This document shows, in pieces, positions 7,688 to 16,185 of a stretch of 24,743 nt of DNA. A model generated the notes under the pieces. That model made no database searches. It was not told the origin of the DNA and saw only the letters and a list, made by a program, of their open reading frames with translations. Every line of letters begins with the position of its first letter. The first letter of the stretch is position 1. The position numbers were made by a program, and so were the translations under genes. The stretch is from JASSUD01 sp031963045 (GTDB taxonomy: Bacteria > Pseudomonadota > Gammaproteobacteria > Burkholderiales > Burkholderiaceae): contig JASSUK010000029.1 of assembly GCA_031963045.1 (NCBI GenBank), positions 1 through 24,743 on the forward strand, read 5' to 3'.

Positions 7688-8953
7688 CTACTCTTCCAAA
7701 AATAAAGCTTGTAGATCGTTCAAAAAACGGTATCCAAGAGGAGAAGGAGCAATATGTTGATGTGTGCGAGTCAATAAGCCGCGAGACTCTGCAAGATCCA
7801 GTTTTGTGTTGATTATACTGAGCGGCAAGCCTGTTCTTTCTGTAAAAAAATGGGGCGCAAAACCTTCACCAAGACGCAAGATATTAAGCATAAATTCAAA
7901 TGCAAGCTCTGTAGGTTTGACCTCGTGCTCTTCTTGGATAGGCAAACCTGCTTTGCAGTGATCCATGTACGCTATAGGCTGTTTATGGCGTACTTGTCGC
8001 AGGATCTTGTTTGAAAAAGACAGTTTGCTATGTGCTCCTGCGCCAATCCCCAAATAGTCTCCGAAGCGCCAGTAATTAAGGTTATGTTTGCAGGTTCGGC
8101 CCGGTTTTGCATAGGCAGAAATTTCATAATTTTGGTAACCAGATTGTGCCAACCGTATAGGAATCCAGGCTTGCATATCTGCACAGAGTTCATCATCTGG
8201 AACCGGGGGCGGATATTTCGCAAACCATGTATTAGGCTCAATGGTGAGATGGTAGAGCGATAAATGGGGGGAGTCATAGCTTAGTGCGCGCTCAACCTCT
8301 TTTTTACACTCCTCCATGCTTTGGCCTGGTAAGCCAAACATCAGATCCAAATTAAAATTTTCAAAGATACGTTTGGCACAGCTTAGCGCTTCATGCGCTT
8401 CTTTTGCATTATGCGTGCGCCCTAGCGCTGCCAGTTTTGCATCATCAAAACTTTGAACCCCCACGGACAAACGGTTAATACCGCTGGCCCGAAATTGGCT
8501 AAATTTTTCAGCTTCAAATGTACTAGGGTTGGCTTCTAGAGTGATTTCTGCAGTGGGTTCTAATGGTACGCGTGCCCGAATATCGGATAGCAAACGGTCT
8601 ACTCCCGCAGCCGACAAAAGGCTGGGCGTTCCCCCTCCGATAAAAATACTATGGACTGTACGGCCCCAAATTAATGGTAGCGCATGTTCAAGATCGGCGC
8701 GTAGCGCATCCAGATAGGCATCCTCAGGGAAATTAGGTGTAGAGCTTGGGCTGATATTTTCGTTAATAGGTAAATTTTTACCAAAATGTATCGTTTGCGT
8801 CCCTTTTTCTTGCCATGTGTGCGAATTGAAGTCGCAATAAGGGCATTTTCGAATGCACCAAGGAAAATGGACGTATAGAGATAAAGGAGGCAGTGTGGTG
8901 AAATGAATCTGCCCAGGTGCCAAAACCGGTTTGGCAGTAAAAAATGAAGTCAT
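7688..8953 (-). CDS. hemW: HemW heme chaperone (radical SAM)
   Basis: A member of the HemN-like radical SAM family that binds heme and a [4Fe-4S] cluster and is thought to deliver heme to respiratory proteins. Length is 421 residues. The cluster motif is CIRKCPYCDF (Cys33, Cys37, Cys40). The residue two after Cys40 is Phe, where true coproporphyrinogen dehydrogenase HemN has a fourth cysteine, which favours HemW. GGGTPS at 106-111 and NLDLMFGLPGQ are further family motifs. About 30 residues between the cluster motif and EDAYLDAL form a non-conserved insertion. Its start overlaps the rdgB stop by four bases (ATGA), indicating translational coupling. Confidence 0.93.
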   Translation of the reverse strand: MTSFFTAKPVLAPGQIHFTTLPPLSLYVHFPWCIRKCPYCDFNSHTWQEKGTQTIHFGKNLPINENISPSSTPNFPEDAYLDALRADLEHALPLIWGRTVHSIFIGGGTPSLLSAAGVDRLLSDIRARVPLEPTAEITLEANPSTFEAEKFSQFRASGINRLSVGVQSFDDAKLAALGRTHNAKEAHEALSCAKRIFENFNLDLMFGLPGQSMEECKKEVERALSYDSPHLSLYHLTIEPNTWFAKYPPPVPDDELCADMQAWIPIRLAQSGYQNYEISAYAKPGRTCKHNLNYWRFGDYLGIGAGAHSKLSFSNKILRQVRHKQPIAYMDHCKAGLPIQEEHEVKPTELAFEFMLNILRLGEGFAPHFFTERTGLPLSIINTKLDLAESRGLLTRTHQHIAPSPLGYRFLNDLQALFLEE

Positions 8954-9729
8954 GCTGCTCTATTGGATGATGTAGGGGTAGAGGTAGGAGCAAAACGTTC
9001 TCGTAATGCCGCTATCCACTGTGTGCAAGCCTGTGCTCGATGGCTGTAACTATTTTTAGCTGGCGCATCCAGTTGTGCCGCGGTTTGGCCCAGTGCTGGG
9101 ATATAAAACACCGCGTCATACCCAAACCCGCCGCTACCTGCGCCTGCTTGAGCAATTTCGCCCCACCAGCGTGTGCAGGTAATAAGCGGTTCAGGATCTT
9201 CTGCATGTAGGACAAAAGCCAGTGCACATACGTAATAAGCCGTGCGATTGGCATGGGGTACGAGTTCTTCCATAAGCCGCAATGCATTCGCTGCATCTTT
9301 GCTGGTGCGTGAGGGAAAGCCCCATCTCTTTTGATCAGACTCCGCTGCTAAGCTTGCAAACCGTGCGGAATGTACACCAGGCGCACCTTGGAGTGCTGGT
9401 ACACACAAACCTGAATCGTCTGCTAGTGCAGGTAAGCCCGTGATGTGCGAGGCGTGTCGAGCTTTCGCTAATGCATTTTCAATGAAGGTGGGATGGGGTT
9501 CTTGTGCTTCAGGCACGCCTAGTGCACTTTGACTGATCAGTGTAATAGCAGGTGCTTCTGCGCAGCCCGTTGCATTTAAAGGAGCGTTAAGTAGCGCTTG
9601 AAATTCTTTTAATTTGCCTGCGTTATTAGACGCGAGGACGATAGTGCTTGGCCAATTCATATATCTATCATCTGCGGTAGAGAGAGGGACTAAACCTGGC
9701 TCGAACCCGGTCATAGCGGCAGCTGTCAT
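8950..9729 (-). CDS. rdgB: dITP/XTP pyrophosphatase (RdgB/HAM1)
   Basis: Hydrolyses dITP, ITP and XTP to monophosphates, keeping deaminated purines out of nucleic acids. Family motifs are IVLASNNAGKLKEF near the N-terminus, LADDSGLCVPALQGAPGVHS, GGFGYDAVFYIPALGQT and KNSYSHRAQA near the C-terminus. The 259-residue version begins at the ATG at 9729, which has AGGA nine bases upstream. A second in-frame ATG at 9660 (MNWPSTIVLAS) gives 236 residues, but it lacks a ribosome binding site. Translation couples to hemW through a four-base overlap. A linker between the Ser-Ala-Arg-Phe segment and the central helix is longer than in E. coli. Confidence 0.93.
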   Translation of the reverse strand: MTAAAMTGFEPGLVPLSTADDRYMNWPSTIVLASNNAGKLKEFQALLNAPLNATGCAEAPAITLISQSALGVPEAQEPHPTFIENALAKARHASHITGLPALADDSGLCVPALQGAPGVHSARFASLAAESDQKRWGFPSRTSKDAANALRLMEELVPHANRTAYYVCALAFVLHAEDPEPLITCTRWWGEIAQAGAGSGGFGYDAVFYIPALGQTAAQLDAPAKNSYSHRAQACTQWIAALRERFAPTSTPTSSNRAA

Positions 9730-9785
9730 GGCGTTACAATCCTATTGGCTCAGGGCAAGGCCTGAATAAAAAAGTGTTTTTCACA

Positions 9786-9801
9786 TTAGGGCACACCCTA
9801 G
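9786..9801. repeat. 16-bp palindromic repeat, copy 1
   Basis: TTAGGGCACACCCTAG lies between rph and rdgB. Near-identical palindromes occur at 10872-10887 (inverted) and 21837-21852, all intergenic. No T run follows, so it is not an obvious terminator. Confidence 0.6.
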
Positions 9802-9810
9802 TTCACATGC

Positions 9811-10629
9811 TCAAAGACCTAGGGCGGCTTTTTGCAATCCAATTAAATGCTCTATCCCTGTTTGTGCAAAATCTAGCATGCCTAAAAGCTGGCTGCGAGA
9901 AAAAGGATATTGCTCTGCGGTCCCTTGTATTTCAATAAGATGGCCTTCGCTGGTCATGACAATATTCATATCCGTATCGCACTGCGAATCTTCGTCGTAA
10001 TTAACGTCTAACAAAGGCGTGCCATTCAAAATTCCTACAGATACTGCAGCAACCCAGTGCTTTACTAAACCATTTTGAAGGGGCCAAAGGCTAGCTTTTT
10101 GATCAGCAAGTGGAGCCGCTGCTGCAGACTCTGCGCTCTGTACTGCCTCCATTGGAGCAAGAGTCATCAGTGCTTCATAGGCCGCTACAAAAGCACCCGT
10201 AATGCTTGCAGTGCGTGTGCCCCCATCTGCTTGAAGCACGTCGCAATCGATGTGTAAGGTACGAGGTCCCAGCGCTTTAAGATTAAAAGCAGTGCGAAGT
10301 GAGCGGCCAATAAACCGTTGAATTTCTTGTGTGCGTCCGGTTGCTTTGCCTTGCGTCACTTCTCGGCGCGTACGGGTGCGTGTGGCACGGGGGAGCATGC
10401 TGTATTCAGCTGTGAGCCATCCTTGTCCACTCTCACGTAAAAAATCGGGTACGCCATTAACCAAGCTAGCATTGCACAATACCTTGGTATCACCATACTC
10501 AACCAATACAGAGCCTTCTGGATAGGCGCTATAGCCGCGTGTGAAACGTATAGGGCGCAATTGATGTGCCTCGCGTTTATCGGAGCGGGTGGTGGAAGAG
10601 GAGGAGGGCAATGAGGTGGGGGTGTTCAT
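9811..10629 (-). CDS. rph: Ribonuclease PH
   Basis: A phosphate-dependent 3'-5' exoribonuclease that trims tRNA 3' ends. Motifs are EGSVLVEYGDTKVLCNASL, GWLTAEYSMLPRAT, GRTQEIQRFIGRSLR and the Asp-rich LDVNYDEDSQCDTDMNIVM. The start at 10629 (MNTPTSLPSS) gives 272 residues. An upstream ATG at 10677 would add a hydrophobic leader unexpected in a cytoplasmic nuclease, though it has the better purine stretch. RNase PH is usually about 240 residues. The excess here comes from a Ser-rich N-terminus and an Ala-rich insertion (VQSAESAAAAPLADQK) before the VAAVSVGI strand. First gene of the rph-rdgB-hemW-DUF1275 run, divergent from gmk. Confidence 0.95.
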   Translation of the reverse strand: MNTPTSLPSSSSTTRSDKREAHQLRPIRFTRGYSAYPEGSVLVEYGDTKVLCNASLVNGVPDFLRESGQGWLTAEYSMLPRATRTRTRREVTQGKATGRTQEIQRFIGRSLRTAFNLKALGPRTLHIDCDVLQADGGTRTASITGAFVAAYEALMTLAPMEAVQSAESAAAAPLADQKASLWPLQNGLVKHWVAAVSVGILNGTPLLDVNYDEDSQCDTDMNIVMTSEGHLIEIQGTAEQYPFSRSQLLGMLDFAQTGIEHLIGLQKAALGL

Positions 10630-10871
10630 AGAGAGCAGGGTGCGAATCAAAAATAGGAGCGGAAAGAGCATTTTCACACACTCTTCTAGTGAGCGAGCCT
10701 TATCCGTTTGTCTAGGACCTATTTATCAAGGTTTAAAGGTGTCTATTTTATGGATTCTGCGCGTGTCGGGGAGATAAAGATGAATGTATTTTTAGGGGGC
10801 GCGGCTAAGATGTGATAATTTGTCGTTCCCGTATATTTTTAGTGGCGGTATTTTTTGATCCGCTCCACGCT

Positions 10872-10887
10872 CTAGGGCATGCCCTAA
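10872..10887. repeat. 16-bp palindromic repeat, copy 2
   Basis: CTAGGGCATGCCCTAA reads, on the minus strand, as the same palindrome found at 9786 and 21837. It sits in the divergent rph/gmk interval, 32 bases before the gmk start. Confidence 0.6.
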
Positions 10888-10918
10888 TGCTGACTTTGCT
10901 TTTTTGTTTCTGACCGAT

Positions 10919-11557
10919 ATGACACAGCCCACCCTGCATTCTTCTAGAACGGTATTCATTATCGTGGCGCCCTCAGGGGCGGGTAAGTCAAGCTTGGTGA
11001 ATGCCTTATTATCGCAGGACCCTGACCTGCGCCTATCCATCTCCCACACCACGCGTGCGCCTCGTTTGGGGGAAATAGACGGGCAACATTACCATTTCGT
11101 AGATCTACCCACTTTTAATAGATTGCGTGAGCAAGGTGTTTTTTTAGAAACCGCAGAGGTGCATGGACAGTATTACGGCACTTCGCGCGATGCTATTGAA
11201 TCTTGTAGGCAGCAGGATCACGATGTGGTGTTAGAAATTGACTGGCAAGGGGCACAACAAATCCGGCGTACTTTTGCGGGTGCGCTGAGTGTATTTATTT
11301 TGCCTCCCTCCTTTGACGCGTTACAGTCACGTTTACATAAACGTGGGCAAGATGCACCCAATGTGATTGCGCGGCGCCTATTGGCTGCTGGAGGGGAAAT
11401 TGCCCATGCAAATGAGTGTGACTATGTGGTGATTAACGATGTTTTTGACCATGCGCTAGAAGCACTCAAAGCTATTGTGGCTGCGGCCCGATTTCGTTTT
11501 ACAGCACAACAAGTTCGGCATGCAGAGCTGTTTGCAGAGCTTGGGATACATGGTTAA
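10919..11557 (+). CDS. gmk: Guanylate kinase
   Basis: Phosphorylates GMP to GDP with ATP. The P-loop APSGAGKSS lies at residues 17-25. It is followed by the GMP-binding segment SISHTTRAPRLGEIDGQHYHF, with its TTR and GEIDG-type elements, then YYGTSRDAIE and VVLEIDWQGAQQIR. The 212-residue length from ATG 10919 is typical; a TTG at 10904 would add five residues and is unlikely. No strong ribosome binding site precedes the ATG. It leads the gmk-rpoZ-spoT arrangement known from Burkholderiales, which links GTP supply to the (p)ppGpp enzyme downstream. Confidence 0.95.
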   Translation: MTQPTLHSSRTVFIIVAPSGAGKSSLVNALLSQDPDLRLSISHTTRAPRLGEIDGQHYHFVDLPTFNRLREQGVFLETAEVHGQYYGTSRDAIESCRQQDHDVVLEIDWQGAQQIRRTFAGALSVFILPPSFDALQSRLHKRGQDAPNVIARRLLAAGGEIAHANECDYVVINDVFDHALEALKAIVAAARFRFTAQQVRHAELFAELGIHG

Positions 11558-11791
11558 GTTTTAATCTGCCTCTTTTTAGCAATTTTTGGACTGTTTTTTC
11601 GGTTTTTTTGCTTGCACTTTTGGGGTTACCCTAACTCGCAGAAAAAGGGACTGGACTTTCTCCGGTAGAATAGCCTCCGAATGGTAGCGCGTGCTCTAAC
11701 TATTACGCGTGCTTTAGCTCTATTTGCAAGGCGCGCCATAGACTCAACGCTTTTGATAATATATTTGAAATTTTAAGGAAATCTCCCCATC

Positions 11792-12004
11792 ATGGCCCGA
11801 ATTACCATTGAAGATTGTCTAGAAAAAATTGAAAATCGCTTTGACGTAGCACTCATTGCAGCGCTCTATGCGCGTTTTAATCGCGGCGCGTTGACGCAAC
11901 AGCAGCAACAAGGAAAAAACACCAATAAGCCTGCTGTAAATGCACTAAGAGCTGTTGCAAGTGGGGCAGCAGGTACCGAAATGCTTTTGAAAATTCCTCT
12001 TTAA
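11792..12004 (+). CDS. rpoZ: RNA polymerase omega subunit
   Basis: A 70-residue protein with the omega signature MARITIEDCLEKIENRFDVA and the conserved KPAVNALRAVASG helix. It promotes assembly and stability of RNA polymerase by holding the beta' subunit and forms part of one (p)ppGpp binding site. AAGGAAA lies about nine bases before the ATG. A Gln-rich linker (TQQQQQGKN) between the two helices differs from typical Burkholderia sequences. The 234-base gap after gmk may hold its own promoter, but I cannot fix one. spoT starts 29 bases downstream. Confidence 0.95.
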   Translation: MARITIEDCLEKIENRFDVALIAALYARFNRGALTQQQQQGKNTNKPAVNALRAVASGAAGTEMLLKIPL

Positions 12005-12033
12005 ATCGCTTACCTTAAACCAGAAAAGATACT

Positions 12034-14388
12034 GTGGCGCGTAAGTACCTCAATGCGGTTTTCGAACATTCTCTGCGGCACCTATTTGGGCCAACGGCGA
12101 TGCCAGAACAGCCTCGCCAGGAGAATCCAGTCTCTATTGCGCCATTGATCGCGCAAGTAAGCTCCTATGTAAAAAAAACAGAAATAAAAGAAATAAAGGC
12201 AGCTTTTAAATTTGGTGATGAAGCGCATTTAGGACAATATCGTCAGAGCGGCGAGCCCTATATCACGCACCCGGTTGCGGTGGCAGAAATTTGCGCGAAT
12301 TGGAAGCTCGATGCGCGGGCAATCATGGCAGCCTTGCTGCACGATGTGATTGAAGATCAGGGCGTTACCAAAGCAGAATTAACCGAGCGTTTTGGCTCGG
12401 AAGTGGCTGAATTGGTGGATGGCCTGTCTAAGCTTGACAAAATGGAGTTCCGCAGCAAAGAAGAAGCGCAGGCTGAGAATTTCCGCAAAATGCTGCTGGC
12501 GATGGCGCGTGATGTGCGCATTATTTTGATTAAGCTCGCAGATCGCCTGCACAATATGCGCACCCTAGGGGCCGTACCTGCTGAAAAACGGCAGCGAGTC
12601 GCACGTGAAACGATGGATATTTATGCCCCCATTGCCTACAGGCTAGGGCTTAATAAAACCTACCAAGAATTACAAGAAGCCTGTTTTGAAAATTCCCATC
12701 CCCAACGCTACGCCACCCTCTCAAAAGCACTACAAGCCTCACGCATTACCCACCAAGAAAGCATTGAGAAAATTTTAGACACCGTAGAGCGTGCTCTAAG
12801 TGATTCCAAAATCAATTTCTCTGTGAGCGGCCGAGAAAAAACGATCTGTAGCATTTACAAAAAAATGCGGGTCAAACATATCTCTTTTTCAAATGTGCTC
12901 GATCGCTATGGTTTTCGGGTTATCGTGGAATATGCACTAGAGTGCTATCAATGCCTCGGCGTGTTACACAGCCTCTACAAGCCTATGCCTGGGCATTTTA
13001 AAGACTATATTGCCGTGCCTAAGGTGAATGGCTATCAATCTTTACACACCACCGTGCTCGGGCCGCAGGGAACCCCCATAGAATTTCAAATCCGCACCCG
13101 TAAAATGCATGAGGTTGCTGAATCAGGTGTGGCAGCACACTGGCTTTACAAACAAGGTAAGGCAGAGGCAAACGATATGCAGGAGCGTGCCCATCAGTGG
13201 CTCAAATCGCTGCTAGATATTCAATCTGAATCAGGGGATGCAACAGAATTTTTTGAACATGTTAAAGCCGATCTTTTCCCCGATGCAGTCTATGTCTTCA
13301 CCCCAAAATCCAAAATAATGGCCTTGCCGCGCGGCGCTACGGCTTTAGATTTTGCCTATGCTATACATAGCGATTTAGGTAATGAATGCGTAGCGATTCG
13401 CATTAATAATGAACTCCTGCCCCTGCGCACTCCGCTTGAAAGCGGGGATGTTATTCATGTTATTACCGCCCCTTATTCAAAGCCCAACCCCACTTGGTTA
13501 AGTTTTGTGCGTACAGGCAAAGCGCGTGCCGCTATTCGCCACTACCTTAAAACCATGCACTTGCAGGAATCGATTAATCTAGGTCAACGTTTATTAGAGC
13601 GTGCGCTCAAAACCTATGGCTTTGATTTAGCGCAAGTCAATGTAGAAATATGGGAAAAATTAGCGCAGTGGACAGGCAATACCAGCAACGACGAAATTTT
13701 TGCTGACATAGGCCTAGGGCGACAAGTCGCCGCTGTGATGGCAAAACGTATCGTCGTGCTAGAGCATGAAAAAGCGCATGCAGCAAACGGCGCGCTGGGA
13801 AATATCGAAGGGGAGGGCATAGTCGATAGTGTCAGCAATAATGCATTATCCGCCGCACACGCTATACCTATCGCCAAAGTAAGCCCAGTAGGAATTACCG
13901 GTACAGAAGGCATGTCTGTACAACTCTCTGCCTGCTGCCGCCCCATTCCTGGTGACGATATTATGGGGTATATTGGTATAGGCCTTGGCATGGCTATTCA
14001 CACCACAGATTGCCGAGTGGGGCAGCGTATCCACCAACGTGATCCAGAGCGTTGGATCGATGTGGTCTGGGAGACGCAAACCGGGCCTACAGGCCGACTA
14101 TTTGATGTATCAATCAAAGTCCTAGCCTATAAAGTAAAAGGAGCGCTCGCGCGCATCACAGCAGACATTACTGCAGCAGATGCCAATATTGCGCATATTG
14201 CAATGGACGAAGAAGTACGATCCGATACCTTGCACGATACCGCCGTTTTGCGTTTGATGATTCAAATACAAGATCGCATTCACCTAGCCAAAGTGATGCG
14301 GCACCTTCGTGTAAACCCAGAGGTATTGCGCATAGCCCGTGAAAAGCCGGGAGCAGATCCGCTTGGTAGATTTGAATATATTGGGTAG
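12034..14388 (+). CDS. spoT: Bifunctional (p)ppGpp synthetase/hydrolase
   Basis: Makes and degrades the stringent-response alarmone. The 784-residue protein from a GTG start has all domains. HD hydrolase: His79, His103-Asp104 and Glu107-Asp108 in LLHDVIEDQG, and Asp170 in LADRLHNMRTL. Nucleotidyltransferase domain, about 245-370: LDRYGFRVIV, VNGYQSLHTTV and catalytic-type Glu350 in IEFQIRT. TGS domain, 417-477: DAVYVFTPKSKI. C-terminal helical, zinc-finger-like (CCRPIPGDDI) and ACT regions. Hydrolase motifs are intact, so it should supply essential hydrolysis. ATG 12100 would cut the first 22 residues. Linked to rpoZ at short distance, so probably co-transcribed. Confidence 0.95.
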   Translation: MARKYLNAVFEHSLRHLFGPTAMPEQPRQENPVSIAPLIAQVSSYVKKTEIKEIKAAFKFGDEAHLGQYRQSGEPYITHPVAVAEICANWKLDARAIMAALLHDVIEDQGVTKAELTERFGSEVAELVDGLSKLDKMEFRSKEEAQAENFRKMLLAMARDVRIILIKLADRLHNMRTLGAVPAEKRQRVARETMDIYAPIAYRLGLNKTYQELQEACFENSHPQRYATLSKALQASRITHQESIEKILDTVERALSDSKINFSVSGREKTICSIYKKMRVKHISFSNVLDRYGFRVIVEYALECYQCLGVLHSLYKPMPGHFKDYIAVPKVNGYQSLHTTVLGPQGTPIEFQIRTRKMHEVAESGVAAHWLYKQGKAEANDMQERAHQWLKSLLDIQSESGDATEFFEHVKADLFPDAVYVFTPKSKIMALPRGATALDFAYAIHSDLGNECVAIRINNELLPLRTPLESGDVIHVITAPYSKPNPTWLSFVRTGKARAAIRHYLKTMHLQESINLGQRLLERALKTYGFDLAQVNVEIWEKLAQWTGNTSNDEIFADIGLGRQVAAVMAKRIVVLEHEKAHAANGALGNIEGEGIVDSVSNNALSAAHAIPIAKVSPVGITGTEGMSVQLSACCRPIPGDDIMGYIGIGLGMAIHTTDCRVGQRIHQRDPERWIDVVWETQTGPTGRLFDVSIKVLAYKVKGALARITADITAADANIAHIAMDEEVRSDTLHDTAVLRLMIQIQDRIHLAKVMRHLRVNPEVLRIAREKPGADPLGRFEYIG

Positions 14389-14409
14389 GGTTGAACTTCT
14401 ACCGAACTC

Positions 14410-15738
14410 TTACCTTGTAGGCTGAAACAACTTGACCGTTTTAATGCCATGCGCATCAAAATGTAAAATTTCCATTCTGCAGCCATTGATCTCTAGGCTC
14501 ACATCACCCTCTGGAATATCGCGCAAGGTTTCAAGAATAAGGCCATTTAGTGTTTTAGGTCCGCTGGTTTTATGGCCACTTTTAGTTACGGGCCCACTGA
14601 GCGGAAAATGCAGAGTAAGCTCGCGATTGAGCTCTCGCAGCGAGGCGCTGCCTGGCACGATACATTCTCCTGCCTCATTCCAGCCAGTACGTGGGTCGGT
14701 GATGCGAGGCAAAGAGGTGGTAAATTCTCCAATAATCTCTTCAATAATATCTTCAGGTGTGACCAACCCCTGTAACTCTCCATACTCATCCACTACCAAG
14801 CCCATACGTTGGCGATGTTCCTGAAAATACTGCAATTGCTGCAATACAGGCGTGCCGCTAGGGACAAAAGAGGGGGTGGAGAGGCATTCGCGTAGCGTAT
14901 GGTGGGTGAGCTCTCGATGTTGAAGGGTCGCGAGGGCCTTGCGCACATGTAAAACGCCAACCATTTGGTCGATATCCCCCTGATATACCGGCAGCTGATT
15001 GTGATAGCAGGTTTCTAACTGGCCGAGTAGAGATTCCAGTGGCATATCCAAATCCAGCGCCTCTATACGTGTGCGCGGGACCATCACATCATCTACAGAA
15101 ATATTTTCAAGATCAAAAAGATTGAGCAAGATGCTCCGAGGCTTATGCGGCATAAACCCGCCCGACTCCAGCACCAAGGTACGTAACTCATCTTTGGAGA
15201 GCCGCGCCTCAGGCGCATTGCGCGTATTAATACGCAAAACCCATAAAATAGCAGAGGCAAAACTATTGGTGAGCAGCAAAAGAGGGCTTGCAACACGCAT
15301 CAATGGACTAATGACCAAGCTCGCAGGCAATGCAATTTTCTCGGGGTAAGTGGCCCCCACAATCTTGGGCGTAATTTCGCTAAAGATAATAATCAAAAAA
15401 GCAATCACCCCAGTACTGACCGACAACACCCATCCTTCTCTACCAAAGGTATGAATAGCAATCGAAGTCGTAATAACAGGAATGATAGTATTGACCAAAC
15501 TATTGCCAACCAACACCAAACTGAGCACCTGCTCAGTTTCTGCTAGCAAAGCTTGCGTTTGCCGGGCACCCAGGCGATTTTGCTTAACCAGGTGTTTGAG
15601 CCGATGACGATTAATAGCCATCAGCGAAGTCTCAGAGATAGAGAAAAAAGCCGATACCATCAACAACACCACAATCCCGCCAATCTGCACCCAGATAGAC
15701 GAAAAAGCAGAAGAAAAAAAATCGAAAAAAGAGCTCAC
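14410..15738 (-). CDS. CNNM/CorC (HlyC-type) membrane protein with CBS pair
   Basis: A 442-residue inner-membrane protein. An N-terminal DUF21/CNNM domain (about 1-195) has three to four membrane segments (GGIVVLLMVSAFFSISETS, and the VLVGNSLVNTIIPVITTSI region). Two CBS domains follow (about 210-335), beginning DVMVPRTRIEALDLD and with GVLHVRKAL between them. The C-terminal CorC_HlyC domain (about 350-440) is related to magnesium/cobalt efflux proteins. A role in divalent cation efflux is inferred from the family. The start is a GTG without a visible ribosome binding site, so it is uncertain. It converges with spoT across a 21-base gap with no terminator hairpin. Confidence 0.9.
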   Translation of the reverse strand: MSSFFDFFSSAFSSIWVQIGGIVVLLMVSAFFSISETSLMAINRHRLKHLVKQNRLGARQTQALLAETEQVLSLVLVGNSLVNTIIPVITTSIAIHTFGREGWVLSVSTGVIAFLIIIFSEITPKIVGATYPEKIALPASLVISPLMRVASPLLLLTNSFASAILWVLRINTRNAPEARLSKDELRTLVLESGGFMPHKPRSILLNLFDLENISVDDVMVPRTRIEALDLDMPLESLLGQLETCYHNQLPVYQGDIDQMVGVLHVRKALATLQHRELTHHTLRECLSTPSFVPSGTPVLQQLQYFQEHRQRMGLVVDEYGELQGLVTPEDIIEEIIGEFTTSLPRITDPRTGWNEAGECIVPGSASLRELNRELTLHFPLSGPVTKSGHKTSGPKTLNGLILETLRDIPEGDVSLEINGCRMEILHFDAHGIKTVKLFQPTR

Positions 15739-16185
15739 GTGGAATAAGTAATGGTGGAAAGGATGGGACTATAACAGAGCTGCTCAGAGCACGCCCCCAC
15801 CTAATTAAATCGGCTATAAGGCTAAGAGAACGGTAGGTTGGCGGTGACGAAGGAACCCCAACATGCGCACCACCGACCTGTAATCATCGCTTTTGGAGCG
15901 CATAAGCAAATTTTAGAACGATAGGTTGGTGGTGGGCAACGTTCTCCCAACACGCACGCCACCAACTTGTAATCATCACTTTTTGCCCTGTACATGCAGG
16001 TTTTAAAAGGACGGTGGTTTGCATGTTGGGGTTCGTACCTCACCGCCAACCTACATGCTAATCTGCGCACATAAAAATAGCTTACCTATACACGGAGTGT
16101 ATAAAACATGATTTTTTATGTATAAGGCATTTACCCTGTAATACCTATTTCCAGAGATTTCTTAATTTATTAACCCGCTTTCCCC
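15739..16185. other. Intergenic region filled by REP elements
   Basis: This 447-base gap between two divergently oriented genes (the CorC-like gene and rsmA) consists mainly of the compound REP array at 15833-16054. The last 130 bases, an AT-rich segment, should contain the rsmA promoter, but no clear -35/-10 pair stands out. Confidence 0.6.
15833..16054. repeat. Compound REP array (element D, three units)
   Basis: Unit 1 (15833-15890) begins GTAGGTTGGCGGTGACG and ends GTAATCATCGC. Unit 2 (15920-15980) is a variant with GATAG and the core CAACGTTCTCCCAAC. Unit 3 (about 16011-16054) is inverted and ends CTAC. Units 2 and 3 enclose the same interior segment as element C, GCAGGTTTTAAAAGGAC. The array looks like a solo REP followed by a diverged REPIN. 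Confidence 0.8.

Noticed and set aside
9661..9729. Removing the first 23 residues of RdgB
   Set aside because: The inner ATG at 9660 fits the family start better, but only the outer ATG has a good ribosome binding site, so the longer form was kept with a note.
15833..16054. CRISPR array
   Set aside because: The units are palindromic, differ in orientation and sequence, and are irregularly spaced; no cas genes are present.
15822..16070. 82-codon minus-strand frame
   Set aside because: Consists of REP array sequence; repeated arms give repeated peptides, with no other support.
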